A stretch of DNA of 64,000 nucleotides from Fimbriimonas ginsengisoli Gsoil 348 (GCF_000724625.1 NZ_CP007139.1:124001-188000), one strand, 5' to 3'. Shown: positions 8,365 to 16,363, counted from the first letter of the stretch. The notes: a model not told the origin generated them from the letters alone. Translations and numbers: made by a program.

Positions 8365-8785
8365 CGACCCTCCGCGGCTTAGGTGGCAGGATGGCCGTCA
8401 ATTGGCGCTGGTAAAACGCGAGCGATCGGAGCGGCCAGCTTTCATCGTCTCCTCGCGCGCGCGCGCGAGAAAGCAGGGCAAGGGCATGATCGCGGTGCCG
8501 GGTGAGCGCTTCGCGCGCCATATCAACGCTCGAGCAAACGACCGGGCGATCGGGAAAGTAATGGAACGCGAACCCGCTCTCTGGCTCTTTGGGAAAATCG
8601 AATATTTTATGTTCGGCTTTTCCAAGCGGCTCAATCGACACCGCGATCGGCTCGATTGGCGCCGCAATACAGGCGGCCGGGAGATCCCTAACGACGATCG
8701 ACGCCGACTCCGGAGCGGGCACCGGCGCAGGATCGAAATCAAAGGTGAACGACGGCTGAAGGGCGTTTCGCCTCCAACTTTTCAT
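8357..8785 (-). CDS. Hypothetical prophage protein
   Basis: 142 aa from the ATG at 8785, with GAGGTG just upstream. The longer frame back to 8950 lies inside the upstream gene and is an artefact. A Pro-rich N-terminal third (PAPVPAPESAS) is followed by a C-terminal helical segment (DMAREALTRHRDHALALLSRARARG...SLAFYQRQL). The start overlaps the previous stop by 4 bp. Unrecognised. Confidence 0.6.
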   Translation of the reverse strand: MKSWRRNALQPSFTFDFDPAPVPAPESASIVVRDLPAACIAAPIEPIAVSIEPLGKAEHKIFDFPKEPESGFAFHYFPDRPVVCSSVDMAREALTRHRDHALALLSRARARGDDESWPLRSLAFYQRQLTAILPPKPRRVDG

Positions 8786-9033
8786 GCGAGCACCTCGCTT
8801 GGTTCGACCCAAGCGATCCGGCCGCCCAGGTCGTCGATCCGCGGCCACGAGTAGGCCACTTCCGCGATCCGGACGGCGACGTGCTCGCTCGGTCCACGGG
8901 CATCGAGCGGACGCATGATTGCGCTCGGGTCTTGGACGTCGTAAACCCACATATGCCGGCCACCGCCAGGCTCTTGATGCACGTCGCCGAGGCGAAGGTA
9001 TCGACGTTCGGATCTCACCGATACCCCCCCCAT
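8782..9033 (-). CDS. Hypothetical prophage protein with a G8 tract at its start
   Basis: 83 aa from the ATG at 9033, chosen because AGGAAG lies about 9 bp upstream. Alternatives are GTGs at 9042 and 9018. Codons 2-3 lie in a run of eight G, so any change of tract length would throw the frame. The protein appears to be a compact beta-rich domain (MWVYDVQDPSAIMRPLDA ... EVAYSWPRIDDLGGRIAWV). Unrecognised. Confidence 0.55.
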   Translation of the reverse strand: MGGVSVRSERRYLRLGDVHQEPGGGRHMWVYDVQDPSAIMRPLDARGPSEHVAVRIAEVAYSWPRIDDLGGRIAWVEPSEVLA

Positions 9034-9070
9034 TTGCACCACTTCCTAAGGCAGCGAAGCACGGCCGAAA

Positions 9071-9244
9071 TCACGCCAACCCCCTCCGGGCGAGCTCGTC
9101 CTCAAACGGTTGGAGTAGCGATCGCCGTCGCGAGACTTCCTCTTCTGCTTCGGCGACGCGGCGGCGATGGACCTGAGCAAGTTGCTGCAATCGGTCGTCG
9201 TCGATCTCCGCATAGGTCTCGAAAACCTCGCGCTCGACGGTCAC
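9071..9244 (-). CDS. Small coiled-coil prophage protein
   Basis: 57 aa from a GTG at 9244 that overlaps the TGA of the upstream HD-domain gene (GTGA). Highly charged and helical: YAEIDDDRLQQLAQVHRR then VAEAEEEVSRRRSLLQPFED, likely a short coiled coil. Unrecognised function. Confidence 0.6.
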   Translation of the reverse strand: MTVEREVFETYAEIDDDRLQQLAQVHRRRVAEAEEEVSRRRSLLQPFEDELARRGLA

Positions 9245-9900
9245 TGTTGCACCGCCTTGAGCTCTGGCGTCCATGTGTCGGGACGACCGTCAGCGTGTTC
9301 ATATGCCCAGGCGCGAAGGTAGACGCCCATCGTCTCAAACCACGCGCGAGGCGAAGTCGTATTCATCTGCATCGCGGAATACTTGCTTCCTTCCCTGTGT
9401 CGGGCGAGCGCCATGTACTCCCGGATCTCTCCGGTGGCGATCACTCTCGGGAGATATAGCCACCACGGCTCAAGAGCTACGGCGAGCTTGTCGGCGACGC
9501 AAAGCCGGGAGAACGGCTGCCGGTCACGCTTGGCATAGAACCGGGAGTGGTACAGGCAGAAGTTTCGCCACTCGTTAAACTGACTGATGCAGCCGGGGCA
9601 CCACCTGTGGCCCACCGCGTGGCGGATACGGTCGCATTCCGGCGTGCGAGTTGGCTCCGAAACATCAAACCAACGGTGCATGAGGTTCGCGCCAAACTCA
9701 ACGTGCGTTTCACCTTCGGGACCGTCCATGTTAGGTTTTCCCAAGTAGCCGAGGTCGTGCACGAAGAACGCGACCCATAGCCGGTAATCCTTCGGAAAGC
9801 CGTAGAGTTTGGTCCATGCCCTCGCAACGAACCAGGGATGGATGAACCAGCAGTGAGCGCCAAATAGAACGCTTTTCGTGCCTATTTCCATTCCATCCAT
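9241..9900 (-). CDS. HD-domain phosphohydrolase-like protein
   Basis: 219 aa. The HD-superfamily metal ligands can be picked out: H21 (HCWFIHPWFVARAW), H48-D49 (FFVHDLGYLG), H118 (LYHSRFYAKR) and D137 in PFSRLCVADKLA, the usual H...HD...H...D order. HD proteins hydrolyse phosphate esters, often nucleotides. The neighbours here are a deoxyribosyltransferase-like and a DUF3310 gene, which hints at phage nucleotide-pool work. The substrate is not predictable. A second ATG at 9891 is equally plausible as start. Confidence 0.7.
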   Translation of the reverse strand: MDGMEIGTKSVLFGAHCWFIHPWFVARAWTKLYGFPKDYRLWVAFFVHDLGYLGKPNMDGPEGETHVEFGANLMHRWFDVSEPTRTPECDRIRHAVGHRWCPGCISQFNEWRNFCLYHSRFYAKRDRQPFSRLCVADKLAVALEPWWLYLPRVIATGEIREYMALARHREGSKYSAMQMNTTSPRAWFETMGVYLRAWAYEHADGRPDTWTPELKAVQQ

Positions 9901-9909
9901 CCCTTCGCG

Positions 9910-10209
9910 TTAAAGGCCAACGACCTCTCCTTTCTCCATGTTGGAGATGGCGCGATCGAGATACCAGCGCGCCTTTTTCAGGTCCTCAACACCGGCTTTA
10001 TCAGCGTGCCTAAGAACGTATTTGGCAACGTTGCCTAAGCAAAACCCGAGCCGGTACCGCTCGATGATGCACATGACGTCATCGCCCCTGTAGTGGGCGG
10101 GGTTGATCGGCTCCGAGTTCTCCGGTGCGGCGGGCGCCTCAATCTGTTTTGGTAATTCGCCGAGCAACATCGGTCGCGGCACCACGGGTCCTTTCGTTTC
10201 GATTTGCAT
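9910..10209 (-). CDS. DUF3310-family protein
   Basis: 99 aa. A variable N-terminal linker is followed by the family core NPAHYRGDDVMCIIERY...FCLGNVAKYVLRHADKAGVEDLKKARWYLDR (residues about 36-90). DUF3310 proteins are common in phage early regions and have been linked to nucleotide kinases. No P-loop is visible here, so the catalytic role is uncertain. Confidence 0.85.
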   Translation of the reverse strand: MQIETKGPVVPRPMLLGELPKQIEAPAAPENSEPINPAHYRGDDVMCIIERYRLGFCLGNVAKYVLRHADKAGVEDLKKARWYLDRAISNMEKGEVVGL

Positions 10210-10437
10210 CTAGGCAACCTCACCGTCGAGAGTCGTTTCAGCTTCGATCGTTCGATTGATGCTTTCCGCAGGAATGACGACGCGAGTAACCGGGATAACC
10301 GGCTTCGCAAAAACGGAATCGGGGACCTCGATCTCCATCCGAACGACGCACTCGCCCGATTTCAAATCGAACCTATCGGTTTTGAGGAGCCGGTCGATTC
10401 CGCGCCGATTGAAGATCACGTAATAGCTATCTTTCAT
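10210..10437 (-). CDS. Small hypothetical prophage protein
   Basis: 75 aa, predicted beta-rich (YYVIFNRRGIDRLLKTDRFDL then VVRMEIEVPDSVF). It directly abuts the DUF3310 gene and overlaps the deoxyribosyltransferase-like gene by 4 bp. No family recognised. Confidence 0.6.
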   Translation of the reverse strand: MKDSYYVIFNRRGIDRLLKTDRFDLKSGECVVRMEIEVPDSVFAKPVIPVTRVVIPAESINRTIEAETTLDGEVA

Positions 10438-10922
10438 GGAACCTCCGCGGAGATGGGCTCCATGTACGCATGAACGGTTGATGCGCCGCGATGGCGGAAG
10501 GCGTCAAGCCAAGTCAAGAGATCGTCGACGGAAAGGCACACGTCTTCCGCCATCGCGTACATCAACTCCGGTTCTTGGGGCTCCTCCATGAGCACGAACA
10601 GCAACTTCCCCGCCCCGGCCGCGAATCCGGCTTCAAGATGAGCAGAGCGCCCGCTCGGCAACAGCAATACGCACGCGTCGCATTGCTCTAATGCGTTCAT
10701 ATCCAGAGAAAACCCGGCTTCAGCGACTGGATTTTTGAGACAATCGCGGTAAGTGGCCGGGTCCCAACCCTTCCACTCCGGATCGACTGCCGACCATTGG
10801 AAGCCGGTGTTACCCGGCTCCGGATTCCGAAAATCGTAAACGAGATGCCCCGCTTCGCGAAGAGCATTAAGCACCCTCGGTTGATGAGGGTTGCGCCACG
10901 ATGATGCTAGGTAAATTTTCAT
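10434..10922 (-). CDS. Nucleoside 2-deoxyribosyltransferase-like protein
   Basis: 162 aa. The N-terminal Rossmann strand KIYLASSWRN, a middle LEQCDACVLLLPSG and the nucleophile-region motif GRSAHLEAGFAAGAGK match the family pattern, in which a Glu attacks the sugar. Family members exchange bases on deoxynucleosides or hydrolyse nucleosides. In phages they serve nucleotide salvage or base modification. The substrate here is unknown. Confidence 0.75.
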   Translation of the reverse strand: MKIYLASSWRNPHQPRVLNALREAGHLVYDFRNPEPGNTGFQWSAVDPEWKGWDPATYRDCLKNPVAEAGFSLDMNALEQCDACVLLLPSGRSAHLEAGFAAGAGKLLFVLMEEPQEPELMYAMAEDVCLSVDDLLTWLDAFRHRGASTVHAYMEPISAEVP

Positions 10923-10945
10923 GGTAGTTCGGTTAGAGGGCCTTG

Positions 10946-13342
10946 CTAAGCAAGCGCCGAAGCATTGCGCTTGACGGCAACCGCTTCGGGTTTAGGGACG
11001 CCGCAGAATTCCCGTACGCGATCGTTAACGATCAGGTCGTCGGCATTAAGGCCACGGCGAAGGTAGAGCCCCGCCAGCGTGCGTACACGGCTAAGGGCAA
11101 CGTAGAGCTGTCCATGAGCGAACGCCTTCATTTCGAGCTCTAGGAGCGCCGAATCGAGCGTTTGACCTTGGGCTTTGTGGGTTGTGATCGCCCACGCCAA
11201 TTTAAGCGGCACCTGGGAGAATGAGCCGGCTACCTCTTCGGTGATCTTCTCTCCCTCTTTCAGGTCGATCGCGTAGCGGATCTTCTTCCACTCAAGCGGC
11301 GTGGCCACGATCTCATTGCCGTTACGAAGCTTGATGCGAGGGCCATTCCGCTCGAAGCCAACGACCTCGCCCACCGTGCCGTTGCTAACCTGAACGCCCC
11401 ACTCATCGACGGTGTTGCGAGCGAACATCACCTGAGCGCCGATCTTGAGAGTGATCTCATTGTCGACCGGCATATCCCGCTCGTCGAACTCGCCGCCGAT
11501 CGCCGCCGTGTAGACCTTCGATTCCGTCGTAAGGCTTGCCAAGCGACTCCTGTTGATCGCCGCCGCTTTCGCGTTGCCGAACGTGAGAACGACCGGCTCT
11601 TCCCCCAAAGGGGCTTGGATGCCAACACGCTGGTTGAGAAACGCAAGACCCGATGGATCGCCGATCCGAATCGCGTTGAGCGCGGTGATCAGATCCGGAT
11701 CGCCGATTTGGCGGAACACCTGCGTGAGCTCACAGGTCTCGATCGAGATGCCTTCCGATGGCGCTTCGCCAAGCTCGCCTTGCGCGGGCAGCGCCCGGAA
11801 AACCTCCGCGTCGAACCAGAATGGAGAGCCGAACTTCTTCTCGATCCATTCCCTTTCGTCTTCTTTAACCACGGGCTCGAGCTGCCACATATCGCCGATC
11901 GCGACAACCGTCTTGCCACCGAAAGGCAGCTTGTTTCGAAGCGACTTTTGGAGGCAAACATTGATGGCGTCGAGCACGTCGGCGCGAACCATCGAGATCT
12001 CATCCAAGACGATCAGATCGGCTGCCGCAGCGATTTCGGGGTGCCGCATGGCGTTGACCTTGTTTCGCGACTGAGGGCCGATCTTGAGCCCAAAGAGCCG
12101 GTGAATGGTCATGCCGCCGACGTTGACGGCCGCGAGCCCGGTCGGCGCCGCGACGAGGCATCGAGCGCGATCGCGGATCTTCTTGAGAACCGTCGATTTA
12201 CCCGTGCCCGCCTTACCGGTCACGAAGATGAAGCGACCCTGCTTTTCCTTGGCGGCTTCCATGATCAAGTCGATCGCGCGCTGCTGATCTTCCGAGAGCA
12301 CGATCTCCGGCTCGCGGTTGACCGGCGTGACGTCGAACTCGTCGCTGGTGTCGATTTGCGGTCCGCGCTCCTTGAAGCGGTTCGCGATTTCGTCGGCGAG
12401 GGCTTTGGTAGCGGGAGTAAGTCCGCTAGCGAGCTCGGCATCGAGATCGGCGGCGCTTCGCAAAATCGCCTCTTCGATTTGCCGGCCGGCTTCCTCCGGA
12501 GTGGCGCCGTTCGGGCTTGGCTCCGATGCCGGCTTCGGCTCAAGGCCCATCTCCGCCACAACCCGCGCGATTTCAGCGCTTACGGCATTCGTGGCGGGGT
12601 CCTGGGGGCGGATCGCGTTAGCAAGTTCGGCCACGTTTTCAGGGCGCGCCTGTTCAAGCCACGAGAGAACGATATGGGCGTCGGCCTTGCTTAGATCGCG
12701 CGTGCTGGAAACCTCATCAATCACCGCGGCTGTCGGTAGGTCGCCATACTCGCTGAGGATCGCGAAGCAAGCCGCGTGCCGCCTAGCACCGCCGAATCCG
12801 ATCGATGTAAGGCCGGCGTTTAGGGCGGTGAGCTGGCCGGCGCCACCGTTCACCCCGATCTCCGTGATCGCCTCGTAGTTCCATTCCTCAGGCGGGTAAG
12901 GAATGAAGATCCCGAACGCTTCCGCGCCATCTACGCGGAGATCTTCCTCACGCGGAATTGCGGCAACTACCGGCGCTGTCGGAGCCGGATCGATGGGCGC
13001 GAGATTAGGCGTTGCGGGAGGTTCCTTGGGAAGGTCGTCGATCGTCTCTTCGCGGTCATCGTCCTCTTCGTCGATGTCGAGCTCACCGTTCAGCGGCTCG
13101 TCGGCCAGCGCGTCGACGTTAACGAAAAGCGGCCGCGGCGGGCGGGTCATGTTCCGGGCGCGATCTTCGGCCTCGGCGAGGATCAAAGCGAGGCCGGTGG
13201 TGGCTCGCCCCATCATGCTCGTGATAAGGCTGTCGCTCGCCGTGGCCGGGATCCGCGAAAGGTTGATCGTGATTCGAGCGACCTGGCCATCCGGGAGGCG
13301 GAACGGCCGCTCGACGCCAACATGGATCTGGGGTTCTTCCAT
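10946..13342 (-). CDS. PIF1/RecD-like SF1 helicase with long N-terminal extension
   Basis: 798 aa. Residues 1-about 350 are an acidic, low-complexity extension of unknown role. The helicase starts about 360: Walker A GKAGTGKST, motif Ia APTGLAAVNVGG, Walker B LIVLDEISMV, then GDMWQLEPV. The C-terminal 2B region has TTHKAQGQTLDSALLEL and YVALSRVRTLAGLYL, hallmarks of the PIF1 family (5'-3' DNA helicase). Probably used in phage replication or recombination with the Gam-like protein. Its ATG shares one base with the preceding stop (TGATG). Confidence 0.9.
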   Translation of the reverse strand: MEEPQIHVGVERPFRLPDGQVARITINLSRIPATASDSLITSMMGRATTGLALILAEAEDRARNMTRPPRPLFVNVDALADEPLNGELDIDEEDDDREETIDDLPKEPPATPNLAPIDPAPTAPVVAAIPREEDLRVDGAEAFGIFIPYPPEEWNYEAITEIGVNGGAGQLTALNAGLTSIGFGGARRHAACFAILSEYGDLPTAAVIDEVSSTRDLSKADAHIVLSWLEQARPENVAELANAIRPQDPATNAVSAEIARVVAEMGLEPKPASEPSPNGATPEEAGRQIEEAILRSAADLDAELASGLTPATKALADEIANRFKERGPQIDTSDEFDVTPVNREPEIVLSEDQQRAIDLIMEAAKEKQGRFIFVTGKAGTGKSTVLKKIRDRARCLVAAPTGLAAVNVGGMTIHRLFGLKIGPQSRNKVNAMRHPEIAAAADLIVLDEISMVRADVLDAINVCLQKSLRNKLPFGGKTVVAIGDMWQLEPVVKEDEREWIEKKFGSPFWFDAEVFRALPAQGELGEAPSEGISIETCELTQVFRQIGDPDLITALNAIRIGDPSGLAFLNQRVGIQAPLGEEPVVLTFGNAKAAAINRSRLASLTTESKVYTAAIGGEFDERDMPVDNEITLKIGAQVMFARNTVDEWGVQVSNGTVGEVVGFERNGPRIKLRNGNEIVATPLEWKKIRYAIDLKEGEKITEEVAGSFSQVPLKLAWAITTHKAQGQTLDSALLELEMKAFAHGQLYVALSRVRTLAGLYLRRGLNADDLIVNDRVREFCGVPKPEAVAVKRNASALA

Positions 13343-14190
13343 CAGGAGTTCACCCCGGTCGTGACCGTGACCTTTTCCGATGGCGGCTTAACCTCGAATC
13401 CACCGGGCGCGACTTCGCCTTTCCGCACCGCTTCGGTCAGCGCCGCCTTTTGCTCCGCGGTGAGCTTCGAGATTTGGAACTCTTCGCTCGTCTTGACCGC
13501 GTTCGTGAAGCCAAGCTTCTTGGCGATCTCGAGCGCGGTCGCCTCGCCCTTTTTGACCACGGCAAGTCCGCCCGCGTTAGCCACGAGCGAAATCGATCCG
13601 AGCAGCGTTTTGAATGTCTTGGACTTCTTGCCCTTGAGTTCGTTGCGCGCGTACTCGCCGAGCTCGGCATCGAAGCGAAGGTGCAGCCAATTGAGGCGGC
13701 CTAAGCGATCCCGCTTCATTCGCTCGGCGTTTGTAAGCACCGCGCGGGCGTGAATCACCAGCGCCGAATTGTCGATCGCCGCAACTTCGGCTTCCGCTTG
13801 AAGCATCTTGCCAAGAACCCAGTTCGCCGAGTCGGCGTCGGTCACCGCGAATTTGGGCGCCATATCGACCATGCCGACCACCTCGCCCGTCTCGACGTCG
13901 ACGATGTAATCGCCGTGGATCTCGGTTTCGCGCGGCACCTCGGATTCCGGAGCGACTTCGCCCTTGAGTTCGGCGATCGCGCCGGCGAGGTGGTCGGCAG
14001 TCTCTTGGTTGATAGGAGTGGCGGATTGGGGCATGGCGGGTTCCTGGGGTTTAGGGAGCTCGATCTCCCGGTAGTCGGGGCCAAGAACCGCGCCGTCGCG
14101 GGTGCGGCGATAATGCCGACCCTTGGCGGTGATTCCTAGCTCAAGAAGCTCGGCGGGTTCGATGACCGAATACGGCATGATCATCGTCAT
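13342..14190 (-). CDS. Gam-like host-nuclease inhibitor (tentative)
   Basis: 282 aa. A variable N-terminus (1-120) precedes a helical pair and the segment LRFDAELGEYARNELKGKKSK then TFKTLLGSISLVANAGGLAVV. This resembles the Mu Gam-like pattern, where a helical hairpin precedes a K-rich turn and a G-x-I strand. Gam proteins coat DNA ends and block RecBCD-type nucleases. The match is by eye and moderate; the alternative is an unrelated recombination accessory. It sits directly upstream of the helicase. Confidence 0.45.
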   Translation of the reverse strand: MTMIMPYSVIEPAELLELGITAKGRHYRRTRDGAVLGPDYREIELPKPQEPAMPQSATPINQETADHLAGAIAELKGEVAPESEVPRETEIHGDYIVDVETGEVVGMVDMAPKFAVTDADSANWVLGKMLQAEAEVAAIDNSALVIHARAVLTNAERMKRDRLGRLNWLHLRFDAELGEYARNELKGKKSKTFKTLLGSISLVANAGGLAVVKKGEATALEIAKKLGFTNAVKTSEEFQISKLTAEQKAALTEAVRKGEVAPGGFEVKPPSEKVTVTTGVNS

Positions 14191-14429
14191 GGCCGGTCAC
14201 CGATGGTCGCTCCCGCCTCAAGACGCGCGTTCTCGGTGCGCTCTTTGATGAGCGTGCCGAGCAGCGCGGTTAAGACGAGAAGAAAGCAAATCGCAATAAA
14301 CCAAAGGACCCCGCGAGCGCGGCGGTCCATCGTGTAAACCCATCGGTGAATTTCCGATTCGATCGGGTCATCGGGGAGAACTGGGTCCTCAACCCGTTTT
14401 TGCCTCGCGGCGATGAAGCTGCTAGGCAT
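14187..14429 (-). CDS. Small single-pass membrane protein
   Basis: 80 aa from the ATG at 14429, which overlaps the upstream stop. The first half is soluble. One hydrophobic helix (VLWFIAICFLLVLTALLGTLI, about residues 41-61) has basic residues before it (MDRRARG), giving a likely N-in orientation. The C-terminus is short and acidic. Function unknown; superinfection exclusion is one possibility for early phage membrane proteins. Confidence 0.6.
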   Translation of the reverse strand: MPSSFIAARQKRVEDPVLPDDPIESEIHRWVYTMDRRARGVLWFIAICFLLVLTALLGTLIKERTENARLEAGATIGDRP

Positions 14430-14976
14430 GAATGCCCACCTTCCCCGTCTCAACGTAGATGCGCGGGCACATCGGAATATCCGTGTCGGCGATCCAGACG
14501 ACGTTGAAGCGGTCCGTTTCGCTGGGATCGACTTGCTTCCGGCTCAGCGCGGCGCGGATGGCATCGTCAGGCGTCGCGCCCGCCATCCAAGGGCCGGGAA
14601 TCGTTCTCCGGTCGCACGATGCTTGCCAGAACCCATCTCGGGTGCAGAACTGAAGCCTGACCAGGCACTCGCGCTCTTGAATTCGCTTGCCTACAAAGTG
14701 AAGGATGAAAGCCGATTCGGGAAGTTGCAGGGTGCGCGCCTCGCGCTCCATGTCGGCGATGATCTTGAGCGCGTCTCGCTCCGCCAGTTTCCCCGTCGCC
14801 ATCGTCAGGAAAGCGAGCAAGGCGCCAGAGTACGTGGCCTGAGCGCGCATCTCGGCGTCGATCGGGCTCGTGGGAAATTCCCGGGCGGTGTCGGCCCGGT
14901 ATCGCTCGCGCATCGCCTGGGCAGCGTCCCGGAGCCGGTTCGCTCGGCCGGCGCTCGAATAGTGAGTGGCGACCAT
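14422..14976 (-). CDS. Hypothetical prophage early protein
   Basis: 184 aa. Helical N-terminal half (YSSAGRANRLRDAAQAMRERY, ALLAFLTMATGKLAERDALK), then a more beta-rich C-terminal half with three Cys (LQFCTRDGFWQASCDRRT, DTDIPMCPRIYV). No family recognised. It starts 1 bp after the stop of the 15136 gene. Confidence 0.6.
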   Translation of the reverse strand: MVATHYSSAGRANRLRDAAQAMRERYRADTAREFPTSPIDAEMRAQATYSGALLAFLTMATGKLAERDALKIIADMEREARTLQLPESAFILHFVGKRIQERECLVRLQFCTRDGFWQASCDRRTIPGPWMAGATPDDAIRAALSRKQVDPSETDRFNVVWIADTDIPMCPRIYVETGKVGIHA

Positions 14977-14977
14977 C

Positions 14978-15136
14978 TTAGGCGTACCTCACAACCGGAC
15001 CGGCCGGGAAGAGGGTGTGCAAGAGGTCGAGGATGGCGCGGTAAGCACTATCGGCGATCTGTTCGCGCCAAAGTGGCCTACGGAAGAGCGCTTCCGCCTT
15101 GGGGGTTTCAGGTCGAATGTAGCGTCGTGGTCTCAT
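14978..15136 (-). CDS. Small basic protein, first gene of leftward early operon
   Basis: 52 aa (MRPRRYIRPETPKAEALFRR...). AGGAG sits 6 bp before the ATG at 15136. Basic N-terminus and a helical C-terminal half (WREQIADSAYRAILDLLHTLF). It is the first frame after the predicted leftward promoter, about 26 bp from the expected transcription start. Function unknown. Confidence 0.65.
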   Translation of the reverse strand: MRPRRYIRPETPKAEALFRRPLWREQIADSAYRAILDLLHTLFPAGPVVRYA

Positions 15137-15168
15137 GATCTCCTGCCCGGTGGTTGGGCTTAGAGACC

Positions 15169-15198
15169 ATCTTACGGCAATCCTACGGGAAACCGCAA
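15169..15198 (-). promoter_or_regulatory. Predicted leftward early promoter
   Basis: On the minus strand there is TTGCGG (15198-15193), an 18-base spacer, and TAAGAT (15174-15169). Transcription would start near 15162, just ahead of the 15136 gene. The whole promoter lies inside the left operator array, so repressor binding would block it. Confidence 0.55.
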
Positions 15199-15219
15199 GT
15201 ATTCCGTAGAAAAACCGTA
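15173..15219. promoter_or_regulatory. Left operator array (four hexamers, dyad symmetric)
   Basis: TACGGC (15173) and TACGGG (15184) are 11 bp apart on the plus strand. TCCGTA (15203) and ACCGTA (15214), the same motif inverted, are also 11 bp apart. Both the inner and outer pairs are centred on 15196. The array lies between the repressor stop and the leftward genes. The same hexamer forms the right array. Confidence 0.7.
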
Positions 15220-15222
15220 CAG

Positions 15223-15972
15223 TTAACGACGCTTAAGCGAACGGAATTTCCAGTGGGTTGGATACTCGCGGGTGTCGCGGAGTCCACCGTCGAGATAACG
15301 GATCCTCAGTACAAGCGTTCCAATGATGTCAAATCCGGACGCGCTAAACGGGTCGTAATCTTCGTTCAGCGGCCAAAGCTCATAGCGGCCAACATCTCCT
15401 TTAAGAATCTTGAACGTCTGCTCGCCATCCTTAATGGCGAGCACTGCTTGGCCTGGCATCGGCATGCGATCTTCAAAAATCACGCGATCCCCATTTAGAA
15501 ATTCCGGCGACATGGACTCGCCGGAAACAAAAGTGCCCCAACGCTGAAAATCTCCAATCCAGTCGGGAAGGAGTTCGACATCCTCGGCTTGACTGTAGTC
15601 GTATCCCGGTGGACCTGCTGGCACAGAGCCGTATATTGGCACCGCTGTTACGCCAGTGGGAACAATGACCATCTTTCCCCGCACATTCACGGTGCCCAGC
15701 GGACCTTTATCCTGGGTCGCTTCCGTTCGGCTAGGTGGCTTCCTGAGGGGCCGGGACGTCAACTGCTTCAGTAGTTCGGCCTCGCTCATGCCGAGAATAG
15801 ATGCCATCGCCGCGCGACGGTCCTTCCTGAGCCGAGTTACGCCTCGGCAAAGGTTGCTAAGAATATCGTCGCTGCAATCCAAAAGCCGGGCAACTTCCTT
15901 GCGTTCATAGCCCGTTGCATCGATCAATTCTCCTAGCACTCGTCCCTCCGCTGCCCACTTCGGCGAATCCAT
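15223..15972 (-). CDS. LexA/cI-type phage repressor with S24 autocleavage domain
   Basis: 249 aa. The N-terminal helix-turn-helix (about residues 10-60: GELIDATGYERKEVARLLDCS) binds DNA. The C-terminal S24 domain has a cleavage-site motif VPAG (Ala119-Gly120), catalytic Ser153 in SGESMSP and Lys188 in QTFKILKG. This predicts RecA-stimulated self-cleavage and induction by DNA damage. The gene is flanked by operator arrays on both sides, and its own start codon lies in the outermost half-site of the right array, so autoregulation is likely. It is transcribed on the same strand as the early leftward genes. Confidence 0.9.
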   Translation of the reverse strand: MDSPKWAAEGRVLGELIDATGYERKEVARLLDCSDDILSNLCRGVTRLRKDRRAAMASILGMSEAELLKQLTSRPLRKPPSRTEATQDKGPLGTVNVRGKMVIVPTGVTAVPIYGSVPAGPPGYDYSQAEDVELLPDWIGDFQRWGTFVSGESMSPEFLNGDRVIFEDRMPMPGQAVLAIKDGEQTFKILKGDVGRYELWPLNEDYDPFSASGFDIIGTLVLRIRYLDGGLRDTREYPTHWKFRSLKRR

Positions 15973-16054
15973 ACGGAAACTTTGCGGAAAAGATGCGGGC
16001 TCCCACTATGCAAGGACCGTAGACCTACCGTATATTAACCGTATGTTTTCCGCA
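15972..16054. promoter_or_regulatory. Right operator array (seven hexamers on an 11-bp grid)
   Basis: TACGGA (15972), TGCGGA (15983) and TGCGGG (15994) on the plus strand face ACCGTA (16016, 16027, 16038) and TCCGCA (16049). Spacing is exactly 11 bp within each side. The pairs 15972/16049, 15983/16038 and 15994/16027 share one dyad at 16013. The array covers the start codons of the repressor (15972) and of the rightward gene (16043). A TATATT at 16031-16036 is a likely -10 for a rightward, leaderless transcript. Confidence 0.75.
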
Positions 16055-16255
16055 GAAACGGCAATCAGCCTTCCGGAACGTCAGCGCGGGCCGCATCCAT
16101 TTTTCACTGGCCAAAAGCTTTCCGACCTTGCCGCGTACTTGAGCGAACCTGGCTCTACTCTCGATGGAGCCGCCGAACGATTTGGCTGCTCGACGTCATG
16201 CGTGGAAAAGACCGTCGCCCGGATTCGCAAGGCTCAGCGGGGCGAAGCGGCGTGA
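16043..16255 (+). CDS. Small HTH protein, Cro-like position
   Basis: 70 aa. Its C-terminal half is a helix-turn-helix (STLDGAAERFGCSTSCVEKTVARIRKAQ). It is divergent from the repressor and its start lies within the right operator. No ribosome-binding site precedes the ATG, and the -10 placement predicts a leaderless message. By position it may be the lytic switch (Cro-like) regulator; its sequence is not a classic Cro. Confidence 0.65.
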   Translation: MFSAETAISLPERQRGPHPFFTGQKLSDLAAYLSEPGSTLDGAAERFGCSTSCVEKTVARIRKAQRGEAA

Positions 16256-16280
16256 TGCGTAACTGCAAGTTTGCCGACCT

Positions 16281-16302
16281 AAAAAACGCCCCTTTAGGGG
16301 CG
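16281..16302 (-). terminator. Intrinsic terminator acting on the minus strand
   Basis: A 7-bp stem CGCCCCT/AGGGGCG (16287-16302) is followed on the minus strand by six T (complement of 16281-16286). It would stop leftward transcription entering the control region from the right arm and so insulate the repressor. Confidence 0.65.
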
Positions 16303-16363
16303 ATCCCGCCGATACCACCCGACGGGACCATTGCAAAAGCCGCGGAGACCAGCTCGCGGCCCG

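Noticed and set aside
9241-10922. DatZ/PurZ-type diaminopurine genome pathway
   Set aside because: An HD protein and nucleotide genes are present, but no PurZ-like adenylosuccinate synthetase or MazZ; not supported.
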